A DNA stretch of 64,000 nt from Halomonas sp. M20. GTDB taxonomy: Bacteria > Pseudomonadota > Gammaproteobacteria > Pseudomonadales > Halomonadaceae. A program made the position numbers and the translations under genes. The stretch is from contig NZ_JACNMQ010000001.1 in the NCBI RefSeq assembly GCF_020622265.1, positions 1 to 64,000 on the forward strand, given 5' to 3'. Positions 52,886 through 62,382 of this stretch are shown here, one piece after another (positions within the stretch are counted from its first letter, which is position 1; each line of letters opens with the position of its first letter). The notes beneath the pieces are model-generated. The model saw only the letters and a list, made by a program, of their open reading frames with translations, did no database searches and was not told the origin of the DNA.

Positions 52886-53974
52886 ATGCGAAACAACGTT
52901 TTTTCCCGTTCCTTGCTCGCAAGTGCCATCGGCATGGCGGCCACCGCGCTGCTGAGCGCACCGGTGCTGGCAGAAGGGCCCAAGCGGCTCGATGTGGCCA
53001 GTACCTTCTCTACCCAGAACTTCCTGGGGGAAGGAGCGGTACGCTTGTCCAAGGAACTCGAAACGGCAACCGGTGGCGCGGTCAGCTTGCGCGTCCACGA
53101 ACCCGGCGATCTGGTGCCGGCCTTCGAGGTATTCAACTCGGTCTCCTCCGGCGCTATACAAGCCGGCTGGGACTGGATGGGCTACTGGGCCGGCACCGTG
53201 CCGATCACCAATCTATATGGCGCGCTGCCTTTCGGTCCAAGCCCTGAAGCCTTCATGTCCTGGATGTGGGCCGACGAGGGTACCGAGCTGATTCAGAAGG
53301 CCTACGATCCTTACGGCGTCAAGGTACTGCCGTGTTTCATCTCGCCCCAGGAAACCGGTGGCTGGTACAACCAGGAGATCAACAAGCCGGAGGATTTCGA
53401 GGGGCTCTCCGTGCGTATTTCCGGGCTGGGTGCCAAGGTACTCAACAAGCTGGGCGCATCCACGCAGCTGGTACCGGGTAGCGAAATCTATCTGGCGCTG
53501 GAAAGAGGTCGGGTCGACGCCACGGAGTTCTCGGTACCTCAGGTTGATGCCGCCATGGGATTCGACGAGGTCGCCGAGTACTACTACTTCCCGGGTTGGC
53601 ACCAGAGCGCCAGCTGGTTCTCGCTGCTGGTCAATCAGCAGGTCTGGGACGAGTACAGCGACGAGCGCAAGGCGCAGTTCGAGACCGCCTGCCGCGCCAC
53701 GCTGCAATGGGCCATGGCCGAGGCGCCTCCGGAGCAGATGCGCACCATTCGCAAGCTCGAAGAGAAGGGCGTGAAGGTCAAGCGCTTCCCGGATGAAGTC
53801 GTAAGCGCCCTGCAGGATGCCTGGGTCGAGGTGCGTCAAGAAGAGATGCAGAACAATCCGGACTTCGCCGAGGCCTACAAGTCGTTGATGAAGCACGTGA
53901 AGCTTATCGACGAATGGTACGAGCTGCAGGCCATGCCCGCACCCAAGCCGCTGAAGGATGAAGGAGAGAGCTGA
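52886..53974 (+). CDS. TRAP transporter substrate-binding protein (DctP family)
   Basis: A 362-residue periplasmic receptor. ATG 52886 follows AAGGAG (52874-52879) with 6-nt spacing. A Sec signal (about 1-30) ends APVLAEG. Mature features are LEPAF-like LVPAFEVFNSVSSGAIQAGW, LGALKVLP-like KVLPCFISPQETGGWYNQ, SVRISGLGAKVLNKLGAS and LALERGRVDATEFSV, typical of TRAP receptors of the monocarboxylate / 2-oxoacid type. It is first of dctP-dctQ-dctM and overlaps dctQ by one base (TGATG). Confidence 0.92.
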   Translation: MRNNVFSRSLLASAIGMAATALLSAPVLAEGPKRLDVASTFSTQNFLGEGAVRLSKELETATGGAVSLRVHEPGDLVPAFEVFNSVSSGAIQAGWDWMGYWAGTVPITNLYGALPFGPSPEAFMSWMWADEGTELIQKAYDPYGVKVLPCFISPQETGGWYNQEINKPEDFEGLSVRISGLGAKVLNKLGASTQLVPGSEIYLALERGRVDATEFSVPQVDAAMGFDEVAEYYYFPGWHQSASWFSLLVNQQVWDEYSDERKAQFETACRATLQWAMAEAPPEQMRTIRKLEEKGVKVKRFPDEVVSALQDAWVEVRQEEMQNNPDFAEAYKSLMKHVKLIDEWYELQAMPAPKPLKDEGES

Positions 53975-54609
53975 TGCCGCAATCCCACCTTGCTCCCTGG
54001 CGTGAGCGTGGTGCGCGGCTGTGTGACGCCCTGGCCCGACCGCTGATCGGGCTGGGGGTCGTCGTCGGGCGCATCAGCAGCTGGCTGGTGATGTTGGTCA
54101 TGCTGGCCGTGCTCACAACGATCACGCTCAATGCCTTGGGTATCAATGAGATCGCCCGCTGGGAAAATAGTGTTCTGCTGTTCGGCAAGGCGCTGACCAT
54201 CAACAGCGTGACCGAACTGCAGTGGCACCTGTTCGGTATTCTCACGCTGCTTGGCGGCACCTATGCGCTGCATCACGATACCCATGTGCGGGTCGACCTG
54301 ATCTATCAGAAACTCTCGCCACAAGGGCGCGCCGTCATCGACATTCTCGGCCATCTATTGATGCTGATTCCGTTCTGCCTGCTCATTGCCTGGCTGTCCA
54401 AGCATTTCGTGAGCATGTCCTATCTTTCCAACGAACAATCCAACTATGGTGGCCTCACGGATCGCTATCTGATCAAGGCGATGCTGCCTATCGGTCTGGT
54501 ATTCCTGGCACTCGGTGCATTGGGTCAGGTATTGCACAACCTGGCCGGGCTGTTCGACCCCGCGCGTTTAGAGTCGTCGTCCACTAAAGAGGAGCCGATC
54601 CATGGCTGA
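53974..54609 (+). CDS. TRAP transporter small permease (DctQ family)
   Basis: A 211-residue membrane protein with four segments (about 33-57, 65-85 weak, 110-135, 165-190). RSVTELQWHLF-like INSVTELQWHLFGILTLLGG and HHDTHVRVDLIYQKLSPQGR are marks of the large DctQ group associated with alpha-keto or aromatic acid TRAP systems. It overlaps dctM by 8 nt at its 3' end. Confidence 0.9.
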   Translation: MPQSHLAPWRERGARLCDALARPLIGLGVVVGRISSWLVMLVMLAVLTTITLNALGINEIARWENSVLLFGKALTINSVTELQWHLFGILTLLGGTYALHHDTHVRVDLIYQKLSPQGRAVIDILGHLLMLIPFCLLIAWLSKHFVSMSYLSNEQSNYGGLTDRYLIKAMLPIGLVFLALGALGQVLHNLAGLFDPARLESSSTKEEPIHG

Positions 54610-55960
54610 GTTTCTGGCCGAGTATGCCCTGGCCATTGCCATGGTCGTCGCACTGCTGGTGGGTATTTTCTCGGGCTATCCGGTGGCGTTTCTGCTCGGC
54701 GGCCTGGGGATTGCCTTCGCCTTCATCGGCGACATTCCCATTCCCTTTCTGGGTACGGTAGGGTCGCGCATCTTCGGTGGCGTCATCGAAAACTGGTTGA
54801 TGATCGCCATTCCCCTGTTCGTGTTCATGGGGCTGATGCTGGAGCGCTCCGGCGTTGCTCGGCGCTTGTTGCTGACACTACAGCGGCTGTTTGGCCGCAC
54901 CCCGGGAGGGCTTGCCATTTCGGTAGCGATTCTTGGCGTGGTCATGGCGGCGAGCACCGGCATCATCGGCGCCTCGGTGGTCATGCTGGGCCTGCTGGCA
55001 CTGCCGGTGATGATGAAGCAGGGCTACCGCGCGGAGATGGCCTGTGGTGTCATCGCGGCATCGGGCACCCTGGGCATTCTGATTCCCCCTTCCATCATGC
55101 TGGTATTGATGGGCTCGATCCTGCAGATATCCGTCGGCGCCTTGTTCAAGGCCGCACTGTTGCCCGGTCTCTTGTTGGGCGTGCTCTATGTTGCTTATCT
55201 ATTGATCACTGCCAGTATCAAGCCCGAATGGGCGCCATTGGCCGACCCTGACGCACACGATGCGGACACGACTCCTTTGGCCTTGGCTTTACTGCGTGAT
55301 CTGCTCGGGCCGGTGCTTTTGATTGCTGCGGTGCTGGGCTCGATCATGGCGGGTATCGCAACACCCACCGAGGCCGCCGCCATCGGCGCCTTGGGGAGTC
55401 TGCTGCTGGCGCTGATCATGCGCAGCCTGGACTATGCGACGCTGCGTGACGCGGTGCGGGAAACCTCGCGCACCTCGGCGATGATTCTTTTCGTCGTGAT
55501 CGGCGCGACCTGTTTCTCGGTGGTGTTCAAGCGCCTGGGCGGCGACTACATGATCGAGGAGATGATTACCGGTACCGGCCTTGGGCCTTATGGGTTGCTA
55601 CTCTTGATCATGGGGCTGATCTTCGTGCTGGGATTCTTCCTCGAGTGGATCGAGATCAGCTTCGTGGTGTTGCCCCTGGTGGCGCCGGTGGTGGAGCTGC
55701 TCGACTTCGGCCTGGGTCTGTCCGGGCAAGGGCTTCTGGTGTGGTTCGCTGTGCTGGTAGCGATCAACCTGCAGACCAGCTTCCTGACGCCACCCTTCGG
55801 CTATGCGCTGTTCTATTTAAAGGGAATCACGGAAGGGCAGATCGGCATCGGCACCATCTATCGCTCGATCATTCCCTTCGTGCTGCTGCAGCTCATTGGC
55901 CTGACGCTATGCATCGTCTTCCCGGCGCTGGTGTTATGGCTGCCGGGTTTGATGCCTTGA
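54602..55960 (+). CDS. TRAP transporter large permease (DctM family)
   Basis: A 452-residue inner-membrane permease with about 12-13 segments. IAIPLFVFMGLMLERSGVAR, ASTGIIGASVVMLGLLALPV, SGTLGILIPPSIMLVLMGSI and QTSFLTPPFGYALFYLKGI are DctM hallmarks. It works with the DctQ and DctP encoded directly upstream. The operon ends at the strong terminator at 55996-56026, so transport genes here are not joined to catabolic genes. The substrate is unknown. Confidence 0.93.
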   Translation: MAEFLAEYALAIAMVVALLVGIFSGYPVAFLLGGLGIAFAFIGDIPIPFLGTVGSRIFGGVIENWLMIAIPLFVFMGLMLERSGVARRLLLTLQRLFGRTPGGLAISVAILGVVMAASTGIIGASVVMLGLLALPVMMKQGYRAEMACGVIAASGTLGILIPPSIMLVLMGSILQISVGALFKAALLPGLLLGVLYVAYLLITASIKPEWAPLADPDAHDADTTPLALALLRDLLGPVLLIAAVLGSIMAGIATPTEAAAIGALGSLLLALIMRSLDYATLRDAVRETSRTSAMILFVVIGATCFSVVFKRLGGDYMIEEMITGTGLGPYGLLLLIMGLIFVLGFFLEWIEISFVVLPLVAPVVELLDFGLGLSGQGLLVWFAVLVAINLQTSFLTPPFGYALFYLKGITEGQIGIGTIYRSIIPFVLLQLIGLTLCIVFPALVLWLPGLMP

Positions 55961-55995
55961 TAAAGCAATAGTCTTTTCGTAAGCAGGCCGTATGC

Positions 55996-56026
55996 GTCCA
56001 GGCCAATAAGGCCTGGACGTCTTTTT
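55996..56026 (+). terminator. Terminator of the second TRAP operon
   Basis: Perfect 9-bp stem gtccaggcc (55996-56004) / ggcctggac (56010-56018) with loop aataa, followed by gtcttttt. It lies 35 bp after dctM. Confidence 0.9.
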
Positions 56027-56066
56027 CAGGGTTAGATGCGTCAGCTCCATGAAAACGTTGGCTTTC

Positions 56067-57710
56067 CTAGACAAGCACTAGCCAGGCAGCCGTGCCCGGT
56101 GGGAGTCGTATGGTGTCACCTGCGCGCTGTGCGGCGATGGGCTCGGGTAATGGCAGCGATTGCCAGTCCTTCACATCGTTGACCAGCGCGGCCGGACGAA
56201 GACTGAACTCCTGTTCTTCGCCAAGATTGACCAGACACAACAAGCGTCGCTCTCCAAGAGTACGAAGCAGTGCAAAAACGTTCTGGGGTAGCGTTTCTGG
56301 AGGCAGCAAAAGCTGTTCGCCGCGGCGCAGAACCTCTTCTTCGGCACGCAAATGCAAAAGCCGGCGAACCTGCATCAGTAGGCTATGTGGGTTAGCGTTT
56401 TGTGCTTCGACTGCAAGCTGAGGATGGCGGGGGTCGATCGGTAGCCAGGGGCGCTCTGGTGATGTGCTGAAACCACTGTTGATACTGGCATTCCAAGGCA
56501 TGGGTGTGCGGCTGCCGTCGCGCCCTTTGATTTCGGGCCAGAGATTGATTCCGAAGGGGTCTTGCAGATCTTCGAAAGCGAGTTCCGCTTCGGGCAGTCC
56601 TAGTTCCTCGCCCTGATAAAGACCCAGGCTGCCTCGCAGCGAGCAAAGAAAAGCCACTGCCAGCAGAGCGCGAGGCTCGCGCCAGCGGCTGGCGCTTCTG
56701 ACCACGTCGTGATTGGATAGCGACCAACAGGGCCAAGTGTCGTCATCAAGTTCGGTAAAGCGAGTTAGCACCCGATAAAGCTGTTCGGCATCGCCCATGG
56801 AGTCGAGTAGATCGAAGGTGTAGGCCATATGAAGGCGCGTGTCGCCAGCAGTGTAGGCGGCCATGGTAGCCAGCTGATTGTCTCCGGCGATCTCGCCGAT
56901 GCTGGTCGCTCCTGGATACTCATCGAGAAGGGCGCGCACGCGCTCGAGAAATGCAAGATTTTCTGGCTGCTCGATGTTGTACTGCTGACCCTGGTAGCTC
57001 TGGGGATTGGCGGGGCTGACTCGATCCGGCGGCGCGGGTGGGTTGTCGGTCAACGCCGGGTCGTGGAAATAGTAGTTGACCACGTCGAAGCGAAAACCGT
57101 CGACACCAAGCTCCAGCCAGAAGCGCAGGTTGTCGAGCTGGGCATGCTGAACCTGTGGGTTGTGAAAATTGAGATCCGGTTGGCTCGACAGAAAGTTATG
57201 CAGATAATACTGGCGGCGCCGGGAATCGAAGGACCAGGAACGGCCACCGAAAGCGGCCATCCAGTTGTTGGGCGCATTGCCGTCGGGCCTGGGGTCCGCC
57301 CAGACGTACCAGTCCGCCTTGGCGTTGTGGCGGTTCTGGCGGCTCTCTTGAAACCAGGGGTGCAGGTCCGAACTATGGGACAGGACCTGATCGATGATCA
57401 CCCGCAGGCCTAGTTCATGCGCCCGGACGACTAGCGCGCAGAAGTCGTCGAGAGTGCCGAACATGGGGTCGACGTTGCGATAGTCCGCCACATCGTAACC
57501 GAAGTCTTTCATCGGTGAGGTGAAAAAGGGCGACAGCCACACTGCATCGACCCCTAGGCTCGCCACGTAATCAAGACGTAGAGTGATGCCAGGCAAATCG
57601 CCGATACCATCACCATTGGCGTCCATGAAGCTACGCGGATAGATCTGGTAGATCGTGGCGCCGCGCCACCACTCAAGGTTTTTCTCGTCCCGCAATTGGG
57701 ATAGCGTCAT
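56067..57710 (-). CDS. Alpha-glucosidase, GH13 family (second in tandem)
   Basis: A 547-residue cytosolic glycoside hydrolase family 13 enzyme. It begins EWWRGATIYQIYPRSFMDAN. Conserved regions are VIIDQVLSHSSDLHPWF (I), DGFRFDVVNYYF (II, nucleophile Asp), TSIGEIAGDNQ (III, acid/base Glu) and WSLSNHDVVRSAS (IV, Asp). It hydrolyses or transglycosylates alpha-glucosides. RBS GGAGG lies before ATG 57710. It follows a closely related paralogue with 47 bp between them. Differences between the copies suggest different substrate choice. Confidence 0.92.
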   Translation of the reverse strand: MTLSQLRDEKNLEWWRGATIYQIYPRSFMDANGDGIGDLPGITLRLDYVASLGVDAVWLSPFFTSPMKDFGYDVADYRNVDPMFGTLDDFCALVVRAHELGLRVIIDQVLSHSSDLHPWFQESRQNRHNAKADWYVWADPRPDGNAPNNWMAAFGGRSWSFDSRRRQYYLHNFLSSQPDLNFHNPQVQHAQLDNLRFWLELGVDGFRFDVVNYYFHDPALTDNPPAPPDRVSPANPQSYQGQQYNIEQPENLAFLERVRALLDEYPGATSIGEIAGDNQLATMAAYTAGDTRLHMAYTFDLLDSMGDAEQLYRVLTRFTELDDDTWPCWSLSNHDVVRSASRWREPRALLAVAFLCSLRGSLGLYQGEELGLPEAELAFEDLQDPFGINLWPEIKGRDGSRTPMPWNASINSGFSTSPERPWLPIDPRHPQLAVEAQNANPHSLLMQVRRLLHLRAEEEVLRRGEQLLLPPETLPQNVFALLRTLGERRLLCLVNLGEEQEFSLRPAALVNDVKDWQSLPLPEPIAAQRAGDTIRLPPGTAAWLVLV

Positions 57711-57757
57711 GCAAGCACCTCCGAGCGGATATTGATTAAATCGGCCCGTGGCAGCTA

Positions 57758-59374
57758 TCAGTCTAGGTTGAAGAAACAGGCCTGATAAGGCGGCAAGCGT
57801 AGTTCATTCCCCTGCCGTTCGATAGTGAAATCGTGATTCTCGAGCTGGTTGCCGAGGTTCATCGATAGCTGTGTCGATTGGTGTTCGCCGGTCAAGTTGA
57901 AAATGCACAGCAGACGCTCGTCTTGCCCCTGGCGCACAAAGCCCAGTAGCTGCTCGCCCACGTCGAGCAGGTGGATATCGCCATCCACCAGCGCCGGATG
58001 GGCCGCGCGGAAACGCAGCATGCGGCGCACCGCGTTGAGAACGGACCCCGTATCCTGCTGTTGACGGCTAATGGCAAGGGCCAGGTGGCGCGGGTCCGTC
58101 GGCAGCCAGGGCCCCACCTGGGAGAAGCCGCCATGCTCGATGTCATTCCAGGGCATCGGCGTGCGCGAGCCGTCCCGACCCTTGAACTCTGGCCAAAGCA
58201 CCTTGCCGTAGGGGTCCTGAATATGCTCGAAGGGAACGTCGGATTCCGGCAGCCCCAGCTCCTCGCCCTGATAGAGACAGACGCTGCCACGCAGAGAAAA
58301 CAGCATCGACAGTGCCACCTTGGGGTAGGCGAAGGGGTCCTGATCGACACCCCAGCGAGAGGCGCTGCGCACGACATCATGATTGGATAGCGCCCAGCAG
58401 GGCCAGGCATCTCCGGCGATGCGTTCGAAACGGCGGATGACCTCGCGAATATAGGCCGCCGAGTTAGGGGCGTTGAGCAGGTCGAAGGTATAGGCCATGT
58501 GCAGCTTGTCACCGCCCGCCATATACTCCGCCATGCGTTCGAGCGGATTGTCGTCGCCAATTTCGCCCACCGTGGTAGTCCCGGGGAACTCGTTCATCAA
58601 GGCACGCAGCTCCTGGAGAAAACCAATGTTTTCCGGGCGGCTGATGTCATACTGATGACGCTGCCAGGTATAAGGGTTGCTGTCCGGGGCGCCCAGGGTC
58701 TTGCTTTCGTGAGCCGCCACCGGGGGGTTGTCGCGCAGCTCGGCATCGTGAAAGTAGAAGTTGACCGTATCCAGGCGAAAGCCGTCGACACCGAGTTCCA
58801 GCCAGAAGCGCATGTTGTCGAGCTGGGCGCCACGCACCTCAGGGTTGTGGAAATTGAGATCCGGCTGGCTGGTCAGAAAGTTGTGCAGATAATACTGCCG
58901 GCGACGGGAGTCGAAGGTCCAGGCCGGCCCGCCGAAGATCGAAAGCCAGTTGTTGGGTGGTGTGCCGTCGGGTTTGGGATCCGCCCAGACGTACCAGTCC
59001 ACCTTGTCATTGTGGCGGTTCTGACGGCTTTCCTTGAACCAGGGATGCTCGTCCGAGCTGTGACTCACGACTTGGTCGATGATGATCTTGAGGCCCAGTG
59101 CATGGGCGCGGTGCAACAGGGTCTTGAAGTCCTCGAGGGTGCCGAACATCGGATCGACCCCGCGATAATCGCTGACGTCGTAGCCGAAATCCAGCATCGG
59201 CGAGGTGAAAAAGGGGGACAGCCAAATGCCCTCCACCCCGAGGCTCGCCACATAGTCGAGGCGACTGATGATGCCGCGCAGATCGCCGATTCCGTCACCG
59301 TTCGTATCCATGAAGCTGCGTGGGTAGATCTGATAGATGACGCCACCGCGCCACCAGGTAAGATTGTCTTTCAT
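57758..59374 (-). CDS. Alpha-glucosidase, GH13 family (HaG-like)
   Basis: A 538-residue GH13 enzyme, the same length as the alpha-glucosidase HaG of Halomonas and very similar by eye. Region II DGFRLDTVNFYFHD, region III TTVGEIGDDNP and region IV WALSNHDVVRSASRW carry the three catalytic carboxylates. HaG hydrolyses short alpha-glucosides such as maltose and transfers glucosyl groups to alcohols, and is stimulated by monovalent cations. No signal peptide. It is the first gene of the tandem pair. Confidence 0.93.
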   Translation of the reverse strand: MKDNLTWWRGGVIYQIYPRSFMDTNGDGIGDLRGIISRLDYVASLGVEGIWLSPFFTSPMLDFGYDVSDYRGVDPMFGTLEDFKTLLHRAHALGLKIIIDQVVSHSSDEHPWFKESRQNRHNDKVDWYVWADPKPDGTPPNNWLSIFGGPAWTFDSRRRQYYLHNFLTSQPDLNFHNPEVRGAQLDNMRFWLELGVDGFRLDTVNFYFHDAELRDNPPVAAHESKTLGAPDSNPYTWQRHQYDISRPENIGFLQELRALMNEFPGTTTVGEIGDDNPLERMAEYMAGGDKLHMAYTFDLLNAPNSAAYIREVIRRFERIAGDAWPCWALSNHDVVRSASRWGVDQDPFAYPKVALSMLFSLRGSVCLYQGEELGLPESDVPFEHIQDPYGKVLWPEFKGRDGSRTPMPWNDIEHGGFSQVGPWLPTDPRHLALAISRQQQDTGSVLNAVRRMLRFRAAHPALVDGDIHLLDVGEQLLGFVRQGQDERLLCIFNLTGEHQSTQLSMNLGNQLENHDFTIERQGNELRLPPYQACFFNLD

Positions 59375-59737
59375 CTACACTCGCTGTTTTTCAATGTTGT
59401 GGATGACATGCCAATGGAGGTTATCAGCCCACATGCAGTGAAGAGTAGGGTGAAGCCGATAGCGCTGAGTATTGGTTCTCGAGATTGATTATAAATGCAT
59501 ACATGGGTCGTCTTATTCGGCAATAAGCGCAGATTTATAACGGGATATGCTGCGTCTATCGAGGTCGGCTTGCGAGTAGCGCTTCGATCCTGTACATAGA
59601 CGAACAGCGACGACCGACAGCTGGGTTGTTGATGGGCTGATAGTCGCTGTCGCAAACAGGCTAGCCAAGTTTCAATGGATTTATGACGATGATCGCTGTG
59701 GCGGTAAGTACGGGCAGTAAGCATCTAGGGAGCAGGC
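59375..59737. other. Intergenic region between glucosidase and efflux genes
   Basis: A 363-bp gap between divergent genes. It should hold both promoters. I see no convincing gene, regulator or known binding site. It is somewhat less GC-rich than the flanking genes. Confidence 0.5.
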
Positions 59738-60832
59738 ATGAAGAAGGGCATGAAGATGACGATGGCGGCGATCGTCGTGGTAGCCCTTGTCGGCCTGATT
59801 TGGTTAGGCATTCATTGGTGGTTGACCAGCCGTTTTATCGAAGAGACCGATAACGCTTACGTACACAGCGATAGTGTCGCGCTGCGTCCGGAGCTCTCGG
59901 CCCGGGTTGTCGAGGTGGCGGTAGATGACAATCAGCCGGTGCAAGAAGGTGATCTGCTGGTGCGGCTGGATGCCGGCGATATTCGCGATCGAATAGCCGA
60001 GGCAGAAGCCCAGCAGTCCGTCGCGGCGGCCAATATCATCGAGGCACGTCGACAGGTCGATCTGCAGCAGGCAGCCATCGATGAAGCCCAGACCCAGGTC
60101 AGCGCCGCGGAAGCGGACGTGCAGCAGGCGCGTCAGAATCTGGAGCGCTCAACCTCCCTGGAGTCGCGTCAATACGCTTCGCGGCAGCAGCTCGAGGATG
60201 ACCAGACCGCGCTTGCCATCGCGCAGTCGACCCTGGCCATGCGCCGCGCGAGCGTCGTCTCCGCCAATCGGCAATTGACCGTCGCCGAAGCCAGTGTCGA
60301 CAGCGCCAAGGCCAACCGTGAGGCAACCACGGCGGAGCTGACCTACGCGCGCAATCAGCTCGACAAGACCCGCCTCTTGGCGCCACGCAGTGGCGTAGTT
60401 GCCAATGTCGATGTGGAGGCCGGCGATCTGGCTCAGCCATCGATGACGCTGATGCAACTGGTGCCGATCGAGTCCGCTTACGTCATTGCCAACTACAAGG
60501 AAACCCAGATTACCCGCATGCGCACCGGCCAGCCGGTGGAACTCGAGGTCGATGCCTATCCCGGTGTCCCATTCGAAGGCGTGGTTGAAAGCCTGGCACC
60601 GGCCACCGGCAGCGAGTTCAGCCTGCTGCCGAGAGACAACGCCACCGGCAACTTCAACAAGATCGTGCAGCGGGTGCCGGTGAAGATTCGAGTTACCGGG
60701 CCGGTTCAGGCGCTTGATCGCCTGCGGGCCGGGCTCTCCGTGGTGCCTCGGATCGATACCCGAAATCTCGATGCCAGTCCCAAGCTGCACTCCGATACGG
60801 GTGAGCAACCTGAGGCAGCCCCTGCCTCGTGA
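59738..60832 (+). CDS. emrA: HlyD-family membrane fusion protein (EmrA type)
   Basis: A 364-residue periplasmic adaptor of a DHA2 efflux pump. One N-terminal membrane anchor (about 8-28, MAAIVVVALVGLIWLGIHWW) precedes ETDNAYVHSDSVALRPELSA, the EmrA/HlyD lipoyl start. A long coiled-coil hairpin (about 85-205) and the second lipoyl half (LLAPRSGVVANVDVEAGDLA) follow. It links the inner-membrane pump EmrB to an outer-membrane channel. It overlaps emrB by 4 nt (GTGA). Confidence 0.92.
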   Translation: MKKGMKMTMAAIVVVALVGLIWLGIHWWLTSRFIEETDNAYVHSDSVALRPELSARVVEVAVDDNQPVQEGDLLVRLDAGDIRDRIAEAEAQQSVAAANIIEARRQVDLQQAAIDEAQTQVSAAEADVQQARQNLERSTSLESRQYASRQQLEDDQTALAIAQSTLAMRRASVVSANRQLTVAEASVDSAKANREATTAELTYARNQLDKTRLLAPRSGVVANVDVEAGDLAQPSMTLMQLVPIESAYVIANYKETQITRMRTGQPVELEVDAYPGVPFEGVVESLAPATGSEFSLLPRDNATGNFNKIVQRVPVKIRVTGPVQALDRLRAGLSVVPRIDTRNLDASPKLHSDTGEQPEAAPAS

Positions 60833-62382
60833 GTGATGCAGTAGCATCCACGCCGACCCACGCCGTCAGCGACATGCCGCCCTGGATCCAGCGATGGGGC
60901 TTCATCGCGGCGGTGTTCGGCATGTTCATGGCGATTCTGGACATCCAGATCGTGGCGAGCTCCCTCAATGAGATACAGGCCGGCGTCTCCGCCAGCGACG
61001 ACGAGATCTCCTGGGTTCAGACCTCCTATCTGATCGCCGAAATCGTCATGATTCCGCTGTCCGGTATGCTCACCCGTATTCTCTCGACCCGTATTGCCTT
61101 CGTCATTTCCAGTGCCGGCTTCACCTTGGCAAGCCTGGGCTGTGCCCTGGCAGGCAGCATCGAACAGCTGATCGTGCTGCGAGCCATCCAAGGCTTCATG
61201 GGGGGTGCGATGATCCCCATCACTCAGGCGATCAGCTTCTCGATCTTTCCGCGCCGGGTAATGGGCAGCGTGCAGGCAGTGATCGGCATGGTAGTAACCA
61301 TGGCGCCCTCCATCGGACCCACGGTGGGGGGCTATATCACCGAGTTCGCCAGCTGGCACTGGCTGTTCCTGGCCAACCTGGTTCCCGGCATTATCGTGAC
61401 CTGGGCGGCTTGGAAGTGCCTTGATATCGACAAGGGCGATCGCGAAGCGGCGCGACGGCTGGACATATTTGGTTTGACGCTGTTGGCGATCTTTCTGGGC
61501 AGTCTCGAGTTCGTGCTGGAGGAAGGCCCGGGAGATGACTGGTTTGCCAGCACCTTGATCCTGACCATGACCCTGATCTGTGTCGCATCCTGCATCGGCT
61601 TCTTCTATCGCACCCTGAGCGTCGATCACCCCATCGTCGATCTGCGTGCCTTCGCCAATCGCAACTTCGCCCTGGGGGCGGGGCTCGGCTTTGTCATCGG
61701 CATCGCGCTCTACGGGCTGGTCTATATCATGCCCCTGTTCTTCGGCTATGTGCGCGGCTATTCGAGCCTGCAGATCGGCGAGGTGATGTTCGTCACCGGG
61801 GTGGCGATGTTTCTCGGCGCGCCATTGGTCGGCAAGCTGTCCAACCATATGGATCTGCGGGTGCTGCTGTTCATCGGCCTGGCCCTGGTGGGTATCGGCA
61901 CGGTAATGAATGCCAATCTGACCGTGGAGTCCGGGTTCTGGCAATTCTTCTGGCCCCAGGTGGTACGCGGGATCGGGCTGATCATGTGTTTGATTCCCGC
62001 CTCACGAATCGCCTTGGGCACGCTGCCGCTACATGAGGTAGGCAACGCCAGCGGCTTGTTCAACGTGATGCGCAATCTTGGCGGCGCCGTAGGGCTGGCG
62101 CTACTGGACACGGTGCGCGACATTCAGGGTGATTATCACTGGAATCAGCTGATTCCGGCGCTGAATACCGGGCGCGCCGCGGTTGTAGAGGAGCTGGCGC
62201 GCTATCAGGCGCTGTTCGAAGGCCACGTGGCCGATCCTTACCGCAGCGCCGTGGCCATGCTGGGGCAGCGTGTTTCGTTGCAAGCGGAAGTGCTGGCCTT
62301 CAACGATATCTTTCTGTGGCTGGGGCTGATCTATCTGCTTTGCGTGCCGTTGGTGTTGTTGCTCAAGCGTATCGATGCCTGA
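60829..62382 (+). CDS. emrB: Drug efflux MFS transporter, DHA2 family (EmrB type)
   Basis: A 517-residue major facilitator with 14 predicted segments. DHA2 features are FMAILDIQIVASSLNEIQAG (TM1), EISWVQTSYLIAEIVMIPLS (TM2), RAIQGFMGGAMIPITQAISF and the antiporter motif VIGMVVTMAPSIGPTVGGYI (motif C). It pumps hydrophobic compounds by proton antiport and works with EmrA. GTG 60829 overlaps the emrA stop. A MITE-like repeat begins right at its stop codon. No MarR-type regulator is adjacent. Confidence 0.93.
   Translation: MSDAVASTPTHAVSDMPPWIQRWGFIAAVFGMFMAILDIQIVASSLNEIQAGVSASDDEISWVQTSYLIAEIVMIPLSGMLTRILSTRIAFVISSAGFTLASLGCALAGSIEQLIVLRAIQGFMGGAMIPITQAISFSIFPRRVMGSVQAVIGMVVTMAPSIGPTVGGYITEFASWHWLFLANLVPGIIVTWAAWKCLDIDKGDREAARRLDIFGLTLLAIFLGSLEFVLEEGPGDDWFASTLILTMTLICVASCIGFFYRTLSVDHPIVDLRAFANRNFALGAGLGFVIGIALYGLVYIMPLFFGYVRGYSSLQIGEVMFVTGVAMFLGAPLVGKLSNHMDLRVLLFIGLALVGIGTVMNANLTVESGFWQFFWPQVVRGIGLIMCLIPASRIALGTLPLHEVGNASGLFNVMRNLGGAVGLALLDTVRDIQGDYHWNQLIPALNTGRAAVVEELARYQALFEGHVADPYRSAVAMLGQRVSLQAEVLAFNDIFLWLGLIYLLCVPLVLLLKRIDA

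Noticed and set aside
60706..61944. A 412-codon minus-strand frame opposite emrA/emrB
   Set aside because: It is low-complexity and histidine/glutamine-rich, antisense to a clear MFS transporter.
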